Shown: piece after piece, positions 1 to 12,341 of the stretch
Layout of the letters: every line of letters starts with the position of its first letter
How positions within the stretch are numbered: the first letter of the stretch is position 1
Origin: Eutypella sp. D-1
Taxonomy: Eukaryota > Ascomycota > Sordariomycetes > Xylariales > Diatrypaceae
Direction of reading: 5' to 3'
NCBI GenBank assembly: GCA_023313575.1
Contig: JAJTTP010000028.1
Span: forward strand, 1-64,000
DNA length: 64,000 bases
The notes under the pieces: generated by a model
The model's input: only the letters and a program-made list of their open reading frames with translations
Database searches by the model: none
Told to the model about the DNA's origin: nothing
Position numbers and translations under genes: made by a program

Positions 1-870
1 GTCCACTCTCTCTTCGTTCCTGGTAGTGGTAACCGCCACTACGCCCTGGCCCATTGCCCACCTGAGGAGCACGGCTTCCTCAGTGACGCCGTGGGATTGA
101 GCGATAGATATTAAGAGTCTGTCCAAAGGTCCACCCTTAGCAACAGTGAGTGGAGCGAGGCCCTTGAATGAAGAGACTTCAATGCCACGCTTTTTCAACC
201 ACGAGACAAAGCCGTTAGCGCGCTGTAGGTACGGGTGGTACTCAAGCTGGTTGATGGCAGGAATCACTGTGGCAGTTTCCAGAATGAATTCGAGATGACT
301 CTTCTGCATGTTGGACACCCCAATGGATCTGGCCTTGCCAGAAGCCTTCGCGGCTTCGAGGCCCTTCCAAGCAGCCTGGAGGTCCTGGGGAGTCGGGATG
401 ACATAGGGTGAATGGAGCAAGTACCTGGTAATATTAGCTGATTGATCTGATAGTGGTGCAACAGGTTTGGCTCACAAGTCAACGTAATCCAGCTGTAGTC
501 TTTGTAGGCTGTTCTCGAGTGCCTGGGCAACGTCGGCCCATCCATCCTGAACTTTGGTAGTGATGAACAGCTTCTCACGAGGGATCCCGCTTTCTTTGAT
601 TGCAATTCCGACCTCACGTTCGGTCCCATAGGAGTCACCGCAGTCCAAGTGGAGAAACCCTTTGCTCAGACCAACCTTTAAGACATCGACCAGTTGAGGA
701 TTTAGAGGATCCTTGGGGTTGTCTTTGAACCAAGCTGTTCCCGTGCCAAACGCAAGCTATACTCGCGAGTACGTCAACAACAATTTTTTCGCGTGGTATA
801 TGAGTTTGGAAATGTTCCTTACCATTGGGACGGCATTTCCATCATTTAATACTAAGGAGGGGAGCTCCAT
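1..870 (-). CDS. aldo-keto reductase (3' end beyond the window)
   Basis: NAD(P)H-dependent aldo-keto reductase, expected to reduce aldehydes or ketones in the cytosol. Three exons are visible on the minus strand: 870-823, 756-476 and 424 to the window edge. Introns of 66 nt (757-822) and 51 nt (425-475) have GT..AG ends and restore one frame. The start is the ATG at 870 (MELPSLVLNDGN). The family tetrad is visible: Asp and Tyr in HLDCGDSYGTE, Lys in KLFITTKV and His in YLLHSPY. Further on come GVSNMQKSHLE, INQLEYHPYL and a KGGPLD segment, typical of the fungal xylose-reductase/keto-amide-reductase branch. No stop or frameshift is seen in the visible part. The substrate cannot be told. It lies 1.5 kb from the next gene and shows no obvious link to the PKS cluster at 14-26 kb. 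Confidence 0.85.
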
Positions 871-2406
871 TGTCTTGTTGCCTTGGAAAAGAGGTGTCTG
901 GAAAGTGGCTGTGGAAGCCCTACTCAAATCATCCGTTAGATGACCTAGTTTAGATGTTAGGTGGTGTGAGAAAGATGGACGCATACAGAAAGGAAAAAGT
1001 TTGAAGATCCGGAGAATCATGAGATATATGTTGTAGAACCAGAAAGCTGTTGCTGGGAAAAGAGCAGGCGGAAAAACGCAAGTGCAAGGGGTAATCACTG
1101 CACTTGAGGGCGCATCAGGCAGGAAGGAAATTGAAAGTCTAGCTGTGCGGGGTCAAGGCAAACAAACACAAGGCGGCAATGCGGTGTGGACGTACACACA
1201 ACACACACTGGGTAGATTGGGAATTGTTTGCCCGAATCATACTACACCGGTGTGTAGCTAAATAAATGCATGGATTGTGTTCCTAAGTACATGCGCCTGT
1301 CAGTTATAATTGGGTCAGAGGCTTGCGATAGCTGAGCATGAAACCTGGCTGGTCCTGGCATGCTATCCATGCCTTTTCTACTACGAAGGAGTTTCAGGAG
1401 GTCTTTTCCTTGACCGATGAAACGCGCCGACAGCCTTGGGAGGCTCACATGAACATCAACGAGAGCGAGAGTGCCTATATCAAGGGAGAGGACGTGCGTC
1501 TTTTTTTTGGGGGGGGGGGGTGTCAATGCTTATAGTTCCTATTGACAACTTTGGAATTTTGTGGCATGCGGGTGTGCTAAGGGAGGGTCTTTGTCAGTTT
1601 GTATTCTGTTGTTGCGTTGCGAGATGTTAGATCATTCCTTACCTTATATATTCGTTGTCCAGGTGGCTGCTTTTGCCGTGTAAGGGATTCCTTTACCCCG
1701 GTTTATGCTTGAGCGGGTCGTGATATTTATCATGCACAATACACTCTTTACTTGGTCCAGCCAACTCCTGAGATACTCATCGTGACCTTTGTTTCTCCTA
1801 AGCTAGCCCCGTAATTTGCATCGGAATGCTCACCCCCAGAAGCCGAAGGCCGTAGGACATGAACCTTAGGATTTGTCTCTTCAGTCACCCTGTGTATTGT
1901 GGTTGATATACCTGGTCAAACAACTCAGTATTTATCCCTGTCCCACTGTCTATTAAATTTCGATAGCGTCCGTCACTCTTTGCTCGCTGGGGGAGATGCC
2001 GCAACCAAAAAAGCTGTAATTATGTTCAGGCCATTTTGGGCACTACTACGGCTCTAGAAAAGAAACGAAAAAGCAGAAGAATGTACCCAACCTTAGCCTG
2101 GGTGCTCCCTTTTTATAGGTGCCGCAATGGGCCCATAGGGCCCACATACTGGATACGATGGGAGAAGTATATAGCTCATCATATGGATTGACCGTCATAC
2201 GAAACAGACTGCCTGATATCTTATCCCACTCTCTCATATCAATCACGTGGCTGTCCTAGAGCTGCTTGCCCTGAATCCCGTCATTAGAGGGCTCTTGCAC
2301 TTCTGGCCAGAGTAGCATCCTTATCTCGATGTTCTGTCGAGGTTTTCGAGTAGATAGATCGCCAGGCAAAGCGAAACTGCAGTGAGGGGTAGAGGCTATT
2401 TCTTCG
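871..2406. other. intergenic, no gene supported
   Basis: About 1.5 kb with only short ORFs lacking family motifs or splice-compatible partners. It includes the upstream region of the aldo-keto reductase and a T8G12 homopolymer junction at 1501-1520. Nothing else is identified. Confidence 0.5.
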
Positions 2407-3447
2407 TTAGCGACTTGAGGCTTTGTGCTGAATCATGTAGCTACCTTTCTTATCGTGAGGCCTCTCGGAATCCCACACAGAGAAGACAGTGACTTCGTCT
2501 CTAGTCTGATTGCTCAGCCAAAACCACTTGTGCTCCGACGAATGTTTGAGATACATGGAATCCTCCACCCAATTATCGAAGACCTTGTCTACTGCTTCCC
2601 AATCGTGTTCTGCTACACTCCTTGTGTCACATATGGCTAAAGGCCCAACTTCTACAACGTCAACAACGGGCCGCCACATACTGTGATGTTTAGTTTTAGA
2701 AGAAACCGTATATTTCAGCGCGGGTGATTCGAAACCTACTTGACAGCTTGAATCCTAACTTTCTTCGCAGCAAGTTCAAGTTGTTCTTCAGGGGTCAGGA
2801 GGTAGAGGAGCTGTTTTTTTGAAGCTATTCGGAGTTCCGTCTAAGTCCGGCGTAAGCATGAGAAGCGCTGACTGATGGAAGCATACAATACCTCCGTGTA
2901 CGTTACACGCTGCGCTTATTATTGTCTCACGGACATCGGTGCCGTTATCGTCTTGTCGGAAGAACACTTTTGGTATTTTGACATGGGTTTGAGGCAAAGC
3001 CTTTCGTACCTTGGAAGATTAGTTACGATATTTTCATCAATATCAATTTCCAACGTACTCTCCAATCGTAGCAGATGCCTTACGACCCTTGAAATGATCT
3101 CGTAGAGTTGTCGTCATGGCAGAGATATACTCTGTCATAGCTGCTCGCTTGTTCTCATCTTCATTGATATTTTCGACATCACGCAATTCAAGCACAGGGA
3201 ATGGGTGATGCAAGTACTCGAAGCCTTCGCGGTCTAGCTTCGGTTTCGCATGCTCTGGGAGATCGCGAACGTCTTCTATAAGAACACCTCCAATGTATTC
3301 AAATTGGACATTGGTCCGCCTGTTGAGTCCGTGGGGAATGGCTTCCGTCCATAGCTCGAACGGCTTCTCCTGTTTCCAGAGGGGAATATTGGCCAGATGA
3401 TTCAAATAGGCATGAATAGGTCCACTCTCCGTCATAGTGGTGGCCAT
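2407..3447 (-). CDS. CmcJ/AsaB-like hydroxylase/desaturase family protein
   Basis: Member of the fungal family annotated as CmcJ-like methyltransferase or AsaB/GA4-desaturase-like hydroxylase, often found with secondary metabolism. I assemble four exons: 3447-3055, 3009-2892, 2824-2740 and 2680-2407, giving 289 aa with an exact frame. Introns are 45, 67 and 59 nt. The first needs a weak GTTGGA donor, so that join is less certain. The start is the second Met of a Met-Met pair (MATTMTESG). Family landmarks are NRRTNVQFEYIGG and IEDVRD near the N-terminus, then NMWRPV, GPLAICDTRSV, and KWFWLSNQTRDEV before the C-terminal DSERP and IQHKAS. The usual VHxDxT/S-type motif reads VHGASKK here, so an expected Asp is not seen; a different splice choice could change that. 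Function otherwise unknown. Confidence 0.7.
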
Positions 3448-4407
3448 CATAGCTATAATAGTCTTTGCAGATAAGAAGGGGTGGCTTTGATGTAGAATGG
3501 TATTACGGATTGCATTATTTGAAAGCGGAATGGATACCAATCATAAATAGTCGCCAGTCAAGAGGCTAGCTTAATTACTGGATGCATCGGCGGCTATCCG
3601 AAGTCAAGATTCCCTGTCACACTCCAGCAGAAACCGGTGACGTTAGGCAACTAAGGCGTCCAACCTGACCTGACCTGTTTCCATTGGAGTAGTCCTGGAC
3701 GCCCAGTTGTAACCATACCTCACACAGTGTCAATAACGAAAGCACTTTGTGTCCAAGTCAACAGCAGGTGGTTATCAGTGAAAAGTGGCGTTAATTACCC
3801 TTACCTACCTTTTTCGTAACAATGACGTTCAGACCTATAGACAGGTACCTACTGATGCTACATGCAGGCAGACCGGTCTTTTTGTCTTTGGTTTTTAAAG
3901 GGAGGGTGGGGGTGGTTGTATCACGCGCCATTCCCTATCAGCAGGTGGTCTGGGTATGGATGAAATTACGGTGGTAGGGGAAGTCTCCTAAGTCCAATCA
4001 CTTAATGAACGGCTTCGCCCTCTTTCTTTTTTCTTTTTGGCTTTTCTTTTACGCTCTTCAAGTGTTTTTATCACTTGCAGACGGCACAGGATGAGCGACG
4101 GTTCCGAATTACCCTTATATGTCGGCTTATGTGTGAAGCCGACTATTCAGCCGTGTTTGCTTATCTACAAAAACGGTTTATGGTATAAATGAAGTCGGCG
4201 TGGAACGACAAATGAAACTTAGGTAGCACAATGTCAGATCATATGACTGGCTTTGCCTAAGCAGGGTACTGCAAACATTCCAGCCCAAATGGCCTAGCCT
4301 GTCTTATTTCAGCCTATGTCAATTTGCTGTTTTGCTTGCACACAATGTGTGTTTTTGCCTTCTAATATATCTTCTTTGAGATCCAGGTAGCAAGTCAATC
4401 AGAACAG
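3448..4407. other. intergenic; expected but unfound 5' exon of the STAND gene
   Basis: No coding region recognised. A pyrimidine-rich tract lies at about 4018-4060. The N-terminal exon that the downstream NB-ARC protein should have was looked for here, but no Met-initiated reading frame with family character was seen. Confidence 0.45.
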
Positions 4408-7045
4408 GTTCCTCGACATCAACGCCTGGGGGAAGTTGGATAGTCAGTTCAAGGATAGTGTCCTCACTCTTTCTGAACGCCTGGACCAACTCCACAAGCT
4501 TTCAGGAGCTCGCAGCATCTCGAAATTGGTTCCACGGTCACAGTCTGATATTCTTCAACAACTGGACCAGTACAAGCTGAGCATGCCTGAACCACCGCCC
4601 TCCAAGGTATCATGCAGTACTATCCCGCACCAGCGAAGCCATGGGTTTTATGGGCGTCAGGATAAGCTAGAGGAAATGGCAAAAGCTTATGAATACCAGT
4701 CTACACTCAATAAGATCCGAACCGTGGCTATCTGGGGAACCGGAGGTATCGGCAAGTCCCAGATTGCTCTTGAATACGCTCATAGGAGATGGGCATCGGG
4801 CACACCCGTCATACTCTGGGTTGCCAGTGAGACAGAGCCCGAAATTATCAAATCTTTCAGTGAAGCGGCTGCCGAATTACAACTAGAGGCGTATTCAGAG
4901 ACAAATACTCCGGAAAAGAACCATCACATTGTCATCCAATGGCTACAGACAACAAGTAGGAACCATCCCCGCCCCCGCCCCTTTACGCCTACGACTTTAC
5001 ATACATCCAGAAACTGACAGCTTAAGAAACTAAATGGCTCCTTATTTTCGACAATGTCGAAGATTATGATGTTCTATCTATGCATGGGCCGAAGGGCGGA
5101 CAGGGCGACGTTCTCATAACATGTAGAAGTGAGCTGTTAGCGGAATCACTAGTACCGTCTCCGATCGAAATCACTTCCTTCTCAGTCAGTGAGAGCACTG
5201 GTCTATTGCTGAAGATACTGAACAAATACGACGCAAGCCTAGAAGAAGTCAACGCTGCAAACGCCCTATCAGAGAAGCTAGGAGGACTCCCCTTGGCCAT
5301 CGATGTCATAGGAAAGAACATCAGGGCTGCCCGAAAGTTCAAAACTATTGCTGACTTTCTCCCATTCTACGAGAAGAACCAACATGCGTTGAGGAAGAGG
5401 TCCGAACGAGGAATACGAGATGTTACCTACTCTAAAGATCTCGCGACCGTATGGGAGACGGCCTTCGAAAGTCTTAATTACGAAGTGAATAACAATGCCA
5501 ATCCCGACACTGTTAAGCTAATGCTGTTGCTCTGTCTTGTTGGTCCTGGGGCAATCCCCCAATGGCTGTTCCAAGTGCCAATCAGCGTTTACCCCGAGGA
5601 ATGGAAATTTCTCAACAATAACACCAGGTGAGTACGCGCAGAAACTATGCGACAGTGATTGAATTGACCCAAAGACACAGGTTCGAGGAAGCAAAACTAG
5701 AACTACTTGATCTTTCGTTGATCATGATCACTGAGGACACTGGTCTTCTGTCAGTACATAGGCTTATCCAAGAAGCCTACTTCGACAAGGCGACCGAGAT
5801 GTCCCGGGTTTCCGGATTTGGAATGATCCTCTCGTTGCTGAGAGAGGCATTTCCCCGAAATTGGGGAACTCAGGACCATTTCTACAAACATTGGGCAGCA
5901 TGTGAGGCTCTGCATCAGCACGTGCAAGCATTACATAAAATTTTCACTCGGATGAGAACAGACGGATACTTAAAGCCACAAGCGGATTATCAAGACTTGC
6001 TTCTCCGCGACATCTGGTAAGAGTAACAATCAAAAGTGTTGGCCATTACATCAATTCTGATCCAGTATCGTAGGTATATGAACGAAACGCAGCAGTTTAT
6101 CGCAGCTGAGAAGCTCTTGAAAGATCTCCTCCCGGACTGTGATGAGAAATCGCTGGATTATGCTCATATGAACCGAATTCTAATGGGTATATACGAACGA
6201 ACAGGTCGGAGTTACCGAGCTGCTGAATGTGCAAAGGTTGAGTTCGACATCTTTACTGAACATTTTAGCCCGGACCAGAATGATCTGGCAAACGCTTACA
6301 GTGACATGGGCTACTCTTTGTGCTCAGCATTCAAGCCTTCGGACGCGCTATTTTACCTGAACAAAGCAATCGATATGGCCAAATCCCATCCAGAGCCTAA
6401 GCGCTACACCCACTTCAACATTGATCGCTTCCTCCGAAACCGTGGCCGCACGAAACAGCAGCTCAGGAGATTCAAAGAGGCCCTGGAAGACTTTGCCGAA
6501 GCTGAATATTATCAGACGAAGATACACGGCAATGATAGTCACTACCATGGAGAGTAAGCACCCAAATTTTCTATTTCCACTTCAAACTAAGCACTAACTA
6601 GAACCTTTCACAAAGAACAAAGCACGAAAGAGCAAAGATTGCAGCATGGCAAGGTAACTTAGATGAGGCCTCCGAGCTGAATATCCAGGCCATGCGGCTT
6701 GTCTCTAAAGGAAAGCCGAATCATTCCAGTGTCAGTGCTTCGCTCTATCGACAGGGCCGAGTTCTACTTCTCCAGGAGAAGTATGACGAAGCCCTTCTTC
6801 AATTCAGCAAGGCTCTAGACATCTGCCAACTCAATGAGCTCAACCGTGGGAACTCGGGTGAGTCCGCTAGAGTCATGTGGCATATGGCAGAGATTTACGA
6901 GCAGGAGAAGAAATTCGACGATGCAAAAGCATTTAGGGATGCTGCAGAAAGGACTCGGGCCAGTCTGCAAGCCACCGGGGAGTATGCTGATGTAGAGGAT
7001 CCGGAAGGCTCCTGGGATAGTCTGATCGGTCTCTTGTACAGATGA
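4408..7045 (+). CDS. NB-ARC-TPR STAND protein (fungal NLR-like), 5' end unresolved
   Basis: STAND ATPase of the NLR type: a nucleotide-binding switch followed by helical repeats, a class used in fungal non-self recognition. Exons are 4408-4955, 5027-5627, 5681-6016, 6074-6553 and 6616-7045, with introns of 71, 53, 57 and 62 nt. All phases agree. The first visible exon gives FLDINAWGKLDSQFKDSVL, a conserved linker segment of these proteins. It is followed by the Walker A GTGGIGKSQ, the Walker B WLLIFDNVEDYD, the RNBS-B-like DVLITCRSELL and the GLPLAI motif (GGLPLAIDVIGK). The 3' exons hold tetratricopeptide-like helices with A/Y/L periodicity (AEKLLKDLL, AYSDMGYSLC, ALEDFAEAEY, YDEALLQFSKALD). 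There is no ATG in frame after the upstream stop, so a 5' exon is missing or undetected. It may be a 5'-truncated gene, although everything downstream is intact. Confidence 0.75.
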
Positions 7046-7554
7046 CAACTGCAGCTAAGAACTGAGCATATCATGGCAGGCGGACTTTTTGCACATCAGA
7101 ACATGCTGGGGGTTGTGGGAAGACTGCATAGGAGACGGAGGTTGGCAATTGAATAACAAAATGTGGCCAGCAAAAGTGTACTATGGCACCTGCTATGGAC
7201 GCATTTCTTAAGAAATATCACGTTCGTTTTTCCTTGAATTACATTTCGGCTATTAAATAATACACGCTTTACTACCTTTGCCTTAATTATATCTTAGACC
7301 TTGTCTTATGTTACTGTATGGGTCAAGGCCATACAATACGTGCCTTTACAATGGGTGGGATTCCTTGGCAGAATTCACCATATTTACCGCACAGCCCGCG
7401 CTATAGATACAGTAACCCACCTGTTAAGCCTGTCAGCTGCTTTTGTTTGCTGGAACCGATTTGTTAATAAACACCTATAAATCCGTCCGAGTTTGGGAAA
7501 GGATTTGCCTCATCTGAAAATAAAGATTTTTATCTTTTTTTCCCCAGCTATTAC
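7046..7554. other. intergenic/3' flank, grades into AT-rich DNA
   Basis: 3' flank of the STAND gene. GC content falls steadily and no ORF is supported. From about 7555 the composition changes to the RIP type. Confidence 0.5.
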
Positions 7555-8435
7555 CATTCAGAAATACAGCCCTTTACAACTTATTAACCCAGGGTATTAA
7601 TGGTTTATAATATGATTTAAAGTTTTATTTAACGGTATTAAAAAAAATCCCTTCGGTTAAAATCGTGCCGTTTTTTAACCGGACCAGCTTATTATTATTT
7701 TTATAATTTTAACTTTTAAACTCCGTCGGTTTAATATCGTGGCCTGGCCCGTTATAATAAATATAAATTTAAAAAAGTACTTAAAAAAACGACTTAAAGT
7801 TATATATAAAAAAGTATTATTTATTAAAAAAGATGTCGATTATTATAAAGGCCTTTATACCGGTTTTTCCTTTAACGCTTAACGATTTTTCTCGGTTTTT
7901 AACGATAGTAAAATTAAAATTTATTAAAAAGCCAGGGTAAAATAAGCTTTTTTAATCCTTAGTAATTAGAAAATTATTAATTAAAATATTTTTATAAAAA
8001 GAACTTATTTTATATAACAATTTATAACCTTTAATATATACTTTTAATACAGTTAATAAAGTGGCCGGGGAACTTACTTTATAAATAAGCTTTTTATAAT
8101 TATAAAAGATAATATAACGATGCACCCGATTTAATGGCATAAAGTTATTACCAGGCTTTATCGGAAATATCGAACGCAATTACTTAATAAAGGGTATAAT
8201 AGCGCCAGTTTAATTAAAGGATCGTTTTTAACCGGTAATAATGTTTTATAAAATGGTAAAAGTATTAAGCCTTAAATGCTGCTCCCGGTAATTAAAGGCT
8301 TTTTTAATATTTAAGCCTTTCCGGATGCCTTTTTATATATTATCCGTCTTATTATTTAAAAGATAAACCGTTTTATAATAATAATACCTGGCCATATAGT
8401 AAACGTTTTTACCGGACATTTTTTAAAAAAGCTTA

Positions 8436-8864
8436 TGTTATGACCTGGCTAGGTCATTAGGCCCTAATAGGATTAACATAAACATGATCTTTAACCGTGG
8501 CATTAAAAGGGATAGCCACGATAAGATAAGCCATGTTTAAATCACGTAATAAAAAGGATAATTAAAATAATTAGCTATCTTAATAATCCAGGATAACTGG
8601 GATAGCCAGCTATTTTAACGATTTAATAATAACCATATATTTTAATATTAAAAATAAAAAATATAAAACAGTATATAATTACGTTTATTACCTTTTTTTT
8701 AAATAATTTTTAAACTTATTAACTTATAATATAATTTAATTACTTAAAGCACCTTTTTTATTATTATTATTAAACGTAATTACTTATTACTTAAAAACCC
8801 CAGCACTTCTGTTAATATAAACCCCTCGACTGGACTAATAGTTAGGAATAAACCGGCCGTTACA
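8436..8864 (+). mobile_element. solo LTR, copy 1
   Basis: A 429-bp repeat starting TGTTATGACCTGG and ending GGCCGTTACA, so TG..CA ended. It is flanked on both sides by the same 5 bp, GCTTA (8431-8435 and 8865-8869). It matches the copies at 30358-30796 and, inverted, 9174-9563. Shared landmarks are a block around AATAATCCAGGATAA, a TTATTATTATTAAACG tract, and CCCCTCGACTGGACTAATAG near the 3' end. A solo LTR with target-site duplication implies recombination between the LTRs of an ancestral retrotransposon. It is partly RIP-mutated. Confidence 0.85.
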
Positions 8865-9173
8865 GCTTACGTTTTTCGTTATATTAAAAGTTTTATTATA
8901 AATCTTTAACCATTAATATAATAAACAGGTTTTATTCCGGGTAAGCTTTTTAATAAATTATTATTTATCCTCCGATATAAGGCGTCCGGAGCATAATATA
9001 ATCGATAATAAAACGTTTTAATATACCGTTTTATTTAATTTTAATATAACGCTAATTATTTAATACGATAATAATTAAATTAAATTTTAACTTTTCCTTG
9101 TTTATTTATAAAAAGCCGAAAATAATCGATACGAATTAAAAACCATTTTAATTAACGTTAAAAAGCGCCGAAA

Positions 9174-9563
9174 TGTAACGGCCGGTTTATTTTTAATTAT
9201 TAATCCAGTCGAAAGGTTTATATTAATAAAAATGTTAAAGGTTTTAAGTAATAAGTAATCACGTTTAATAATAATAATAATAAAAGTGCTATAAATAATT
9301 AAATTATATTATAAACTAATAAACTTAAAACTTATTTTTAAAAAAGTAATAAATATAATTATATATTATTTATATCTTTTATTTTTAATATTAAAATATA
9401 TAGTTATTATTAAATTATTAAAATAATTAACTATCCTAGCTATCCTTTTTATTACGTAACTTAAATATAGCTTATCTTATCGTAGCTGCCCCTTTTAATG
9501 CCATGGTTAAGGATTATTTATGCTAATCCTATTTAAGCTTAATAACTTAGCCAGGTTATAACA
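9174..9563 (-). mobile_element. solo LTR, copy 2 (inverted, heavily RIP-mutated)
   Basis: A 390-bp inverted copy of the same LTR: TGTAACGGCC at 9174 and GCCAGGTTATAACA ending at 9563. The flanking 5-mers are CGAAA and TAAAG. They are not identical, but both could derive from CGAAG by C-to-T or G-to-A changes, so a RIP-degraded target duplication is plausible. It is shorter than the other two copies because of internal losses. Confidence 0.75.
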
Positions 9564-11026
9564 TAAAGCGATAAAATTAAAGCGATCGAATTTTTATACG
9601 CGTATAAAAGGCCCGTAAAAAATAAAAGTTAAAATAAAACGGCGGGTATTTTAATTAATAAATATTTTTTTACATATCTTTTAAAACTAATTTAAGTTAA
9701 AAGTTAAAAGTTTTATTTTAAATTTTCTTTTAACTTATTAGGTATAAAAGTTTAAAATTAATATATAATAACGTTAAAATGGCTTATAATATTAACATTT
9801 AACTTACGCGTTATTTTAAAACCTTTAAATAAAATATTTGGCGTTATTATTAACTTTTATAAAAGCGTTATTAATTTATAATACGGTATTTATTATATAA
9901 ACTTTTAAACCAGCTTATTAAATTAATATAAAACCGTTCCTTTATAAACTTTTTCGGGTTAGTTAATTTATTTTTAATTAAAAAGTAACTCCGGTTTTTT
10001 ATAATATTTTTAAAAGATATTTTTAAATAGTTTATTAAATCCCGGGATATTACCGAAAATAATTTTATAAAAATCCGGGATATTAATATATATAAGGTTA
10101 AGATTAATTTTTAACATATTATATATATATTTTCGAAATTCCGAGAAGTTAATAATACCGCTTATATTACGGGATAACAAGGTTTATTAAATAAAAAACG
10201 TAACAGGTTAAAAAGGCGGTATTAATTCGGTAACGGCGTAATAAACTTAGTTTTATATTTCCTTATTAAATTTATTATCGGTTAAAACTGCATTTAAAAA
10301 AGGTTTTATTTAATCCCAGTTAATATTACCCGAGGTTAATATAAAACCAAGCCTTAATAAATTTATTAAAAGGGCTTATTACGGGTAGTTAAAAGCAGTA
10401 ATTACGCTGCTAAGCAACCTTATAAAGTTAATAAAAGGTTAAATGCAATAATTAAAAGCTTTATTATATACAAGTTAATAAAATATTTATTATAAAGTTG
10501 TTACTTGTTTATATATACCTTTTATGTTTAGATTAAATATGTTTAAGCTCCATTTTAAATGGGTAAAAAGGAAGGATTTACAAAAGGCTTAAAGGCGGTC
10601 GCTAATAGGGTTTGCCTGGATGATTTTAAATTATAACCGCGTTATAATAAAATGATACGATTTTACGATAAAGATTAAAGTTATAAAGATATAAGATATA
10701 AAGATGTAAGTTGTTAAAGTTATCGGCATTTAAAATAATAAATAACGCGATAATAATATTTTATATACTTAAATACGTTAACGGCTTAACTTAACATCTT
10801 ACTTAAGTAACGATAACGCGTACCATCTTTATGCGGCCTAGCTTATGCACAGCCCCTATATACGGTCCGGTCCGGTCCAGGCCATTGTAACCACCTGCTT
10901 TGTCTTGGCACAGTAAGTCAGGAGTTCAGGAGTAAGGAGCCACTTAGAAGCACTTATAAAGACTAAGGTTAAGATGGCTTTATATCTATTTGCTTTTATA
11001 ACGTTCCTGCTTGATAATCCATAGCT

Positions 11027-11090
11027 TTAACCTTAAACATTAACCTTAAACATTAACCTTAAACATTAACCTTAAACCTTAACCTTAAAC
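11027..11090 (+). repeat. 13-bp minisatellite
   Basis: Tandem copies of a 13-bp unit, TTAACCTTAAACA, about four to five in a row, the last one varied to a CCTTAACCTTAAA form. It resembles a degenerate telomere-like pattern but is not TTAGGG. Confidence 0.8.
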
Positions 11091-11365
11091 TGCCGCTTAA
11101 GCTATAAACTGCAACTATGGCAAGGTACCTAGCACCTGGCACCTGGTACCTGGTACCTGTTATATCCCACTACCTTCATCTGTTTCCAAGTCGATGGCGT
11201 TATTTACGGGAGGCCCAGGATGTGTATTAGAAATTTAGATGGGAAAGGAAAGCAACAGGATAAGTAACTTGGGATATAACCTTACTTACTTACTAAAAAA
11301 AAAGGATTATTACGTGCTAGTAAAGATGGCATTCCGGCCCTGAACACCCGCACTATATTTGCTAA

Positions 11366-11683
11366 CTTTCTACCCTCAATCCAGGCGGCCCCGTCAATGT
11401 TGAAAGAGTCAAGGCCTCGGACCTCGAAGCCGGCATCGTAACAAGCTCCTGGGTCCCGTACTTCGCCCCATCCATCTATCCCGAGCAAGCTGAGAGCCTG
11501 GGGAGACACATCCTCGCCGAAATGATGCTGAGCATCCGGGCCGGCAGCCTGGTCATCTCTAACCAATGGAACCGGCACCTGCCGGACTATAAGTTCACCC
11601 AGCCCTGCAAGTTCCTGGTCGAGGCCTGGAGGGGAAGCCGTAATGAGGCCGTAAGGGGCAGCTATTCCCTTTATCGCGGTTAG
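11366..11683 (+). pseudogene. coding-like fragment of unknown family
   Basis: A 105-codon open stretch of normal GC content inside an otherwise non-coding, AT-leaning region. It reads as a plausible protein: GGPVNVERVKASDLE, then IVTSSWVPYFAPSIYPEQ, SLVISNQWNRHLPDY and FLVEAWRGSR. There is no Met near the start; the first internal one is at the MMLS segment. A stop lies directly upstream in frame. The opposite strand is also open over most of the stretch. I do not recognise the family. A gene remnant bounded by repeats is the best reading. Confidence 0.35.
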
Positions 11684-12317
11684 TGTTGCATGAGTAAAAG
11701 GGGCGCGCTTTTAAAGGAAGTTCGCGATGGTATTCTGTTTACATGTATACTCATACTGCAACCCCTGAAAAAGGATGTAAAGATACTTAATAATAAAGAT
11801 ATAGCTTATACGCGCCATGCTACAGTATAGTTTAAAGTGAACCGACTTCTTATACGCTACTAACCAGTAATCGGCATATTATTCTCAGGAGTGATTCTAG
11901 AAAGATGGTATTGATGGTGGTAATGATCTTGTACAACTTAGCATTTGTGGATCTTCTGCATTCTACAGTCCTGTATGAGCCCCGTCGGACCGTCTTAATA
12001 CCACCCTGGGCTAGGGTCGCCCCTACCACCAGCCGCAAAATAAAAACACTTAAGGCATTCCAACTTGCTGCAGGCGCTGCACGTACGGCCTAGCTGTATT
12101 AGTTAGTGCAAGTCCCGTATGTTACCCGTGCGGCTGCCGACTTATTATTGATACCAATTTCTTAATTTTTATCCACCGAATGTCATAACCCGATAACGGT
12201 ATCACCACATAACTTTTGCATATTAACGGGCAACATCGCCTTTAGTGAATGGCCAGCTTTAAATGGCATTAACAGTCCTGGATGGCAGGATCTGAAGGCC
12301 CGGGGATCTGGTAGCAC

Positions 12318-12341
12318 GTACCTACCTACCTAGGTAGGTAC
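12318..12341. repeat. TACCTAGGTA palindrome
   Basis: GTACCTACCTACC followed by TAGGTAGGTAC, a self-complementary arrangement of CCTA/TAGG units. The same core recurs at about 12465, 13035, 13543, 48508, 48783, 60589 and 63865-63975. It is a dispersed genomic motif, not part of a gene. Confidence 0.7.

Larger units (their letters stand above)
7555..10860. repeat. RIP-mutated AT-rich block A
   Basis: About 3.3 kb composed almost only of A and T, with residual CpG and CpC. CpA and TpG are rare, the mark of C-to-T change at CpA by repeat-induced point mutation. No intact ORF of useful size remains. The original element cannot be named from what is left. Two solo LTRs of one family are inserted in it in opposite orientations (8436-8864 and 9174-9563). 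Confidence 0.85.

Noticed and set aside
7952..8179. 75-codon minus-strand ORF in block A
   Set aside because: It lies in RIP DNA; its composition is the A/T-driven Ile/Tyr/Lys/Asn mix and no family motif is present.
11027..11090. Possible interstitial telomere
   Set aside because: The unit is TTAACCTTAAACA, not the fungal TTAGGG/CCCTAA repeat; kept only as a minisatellite.
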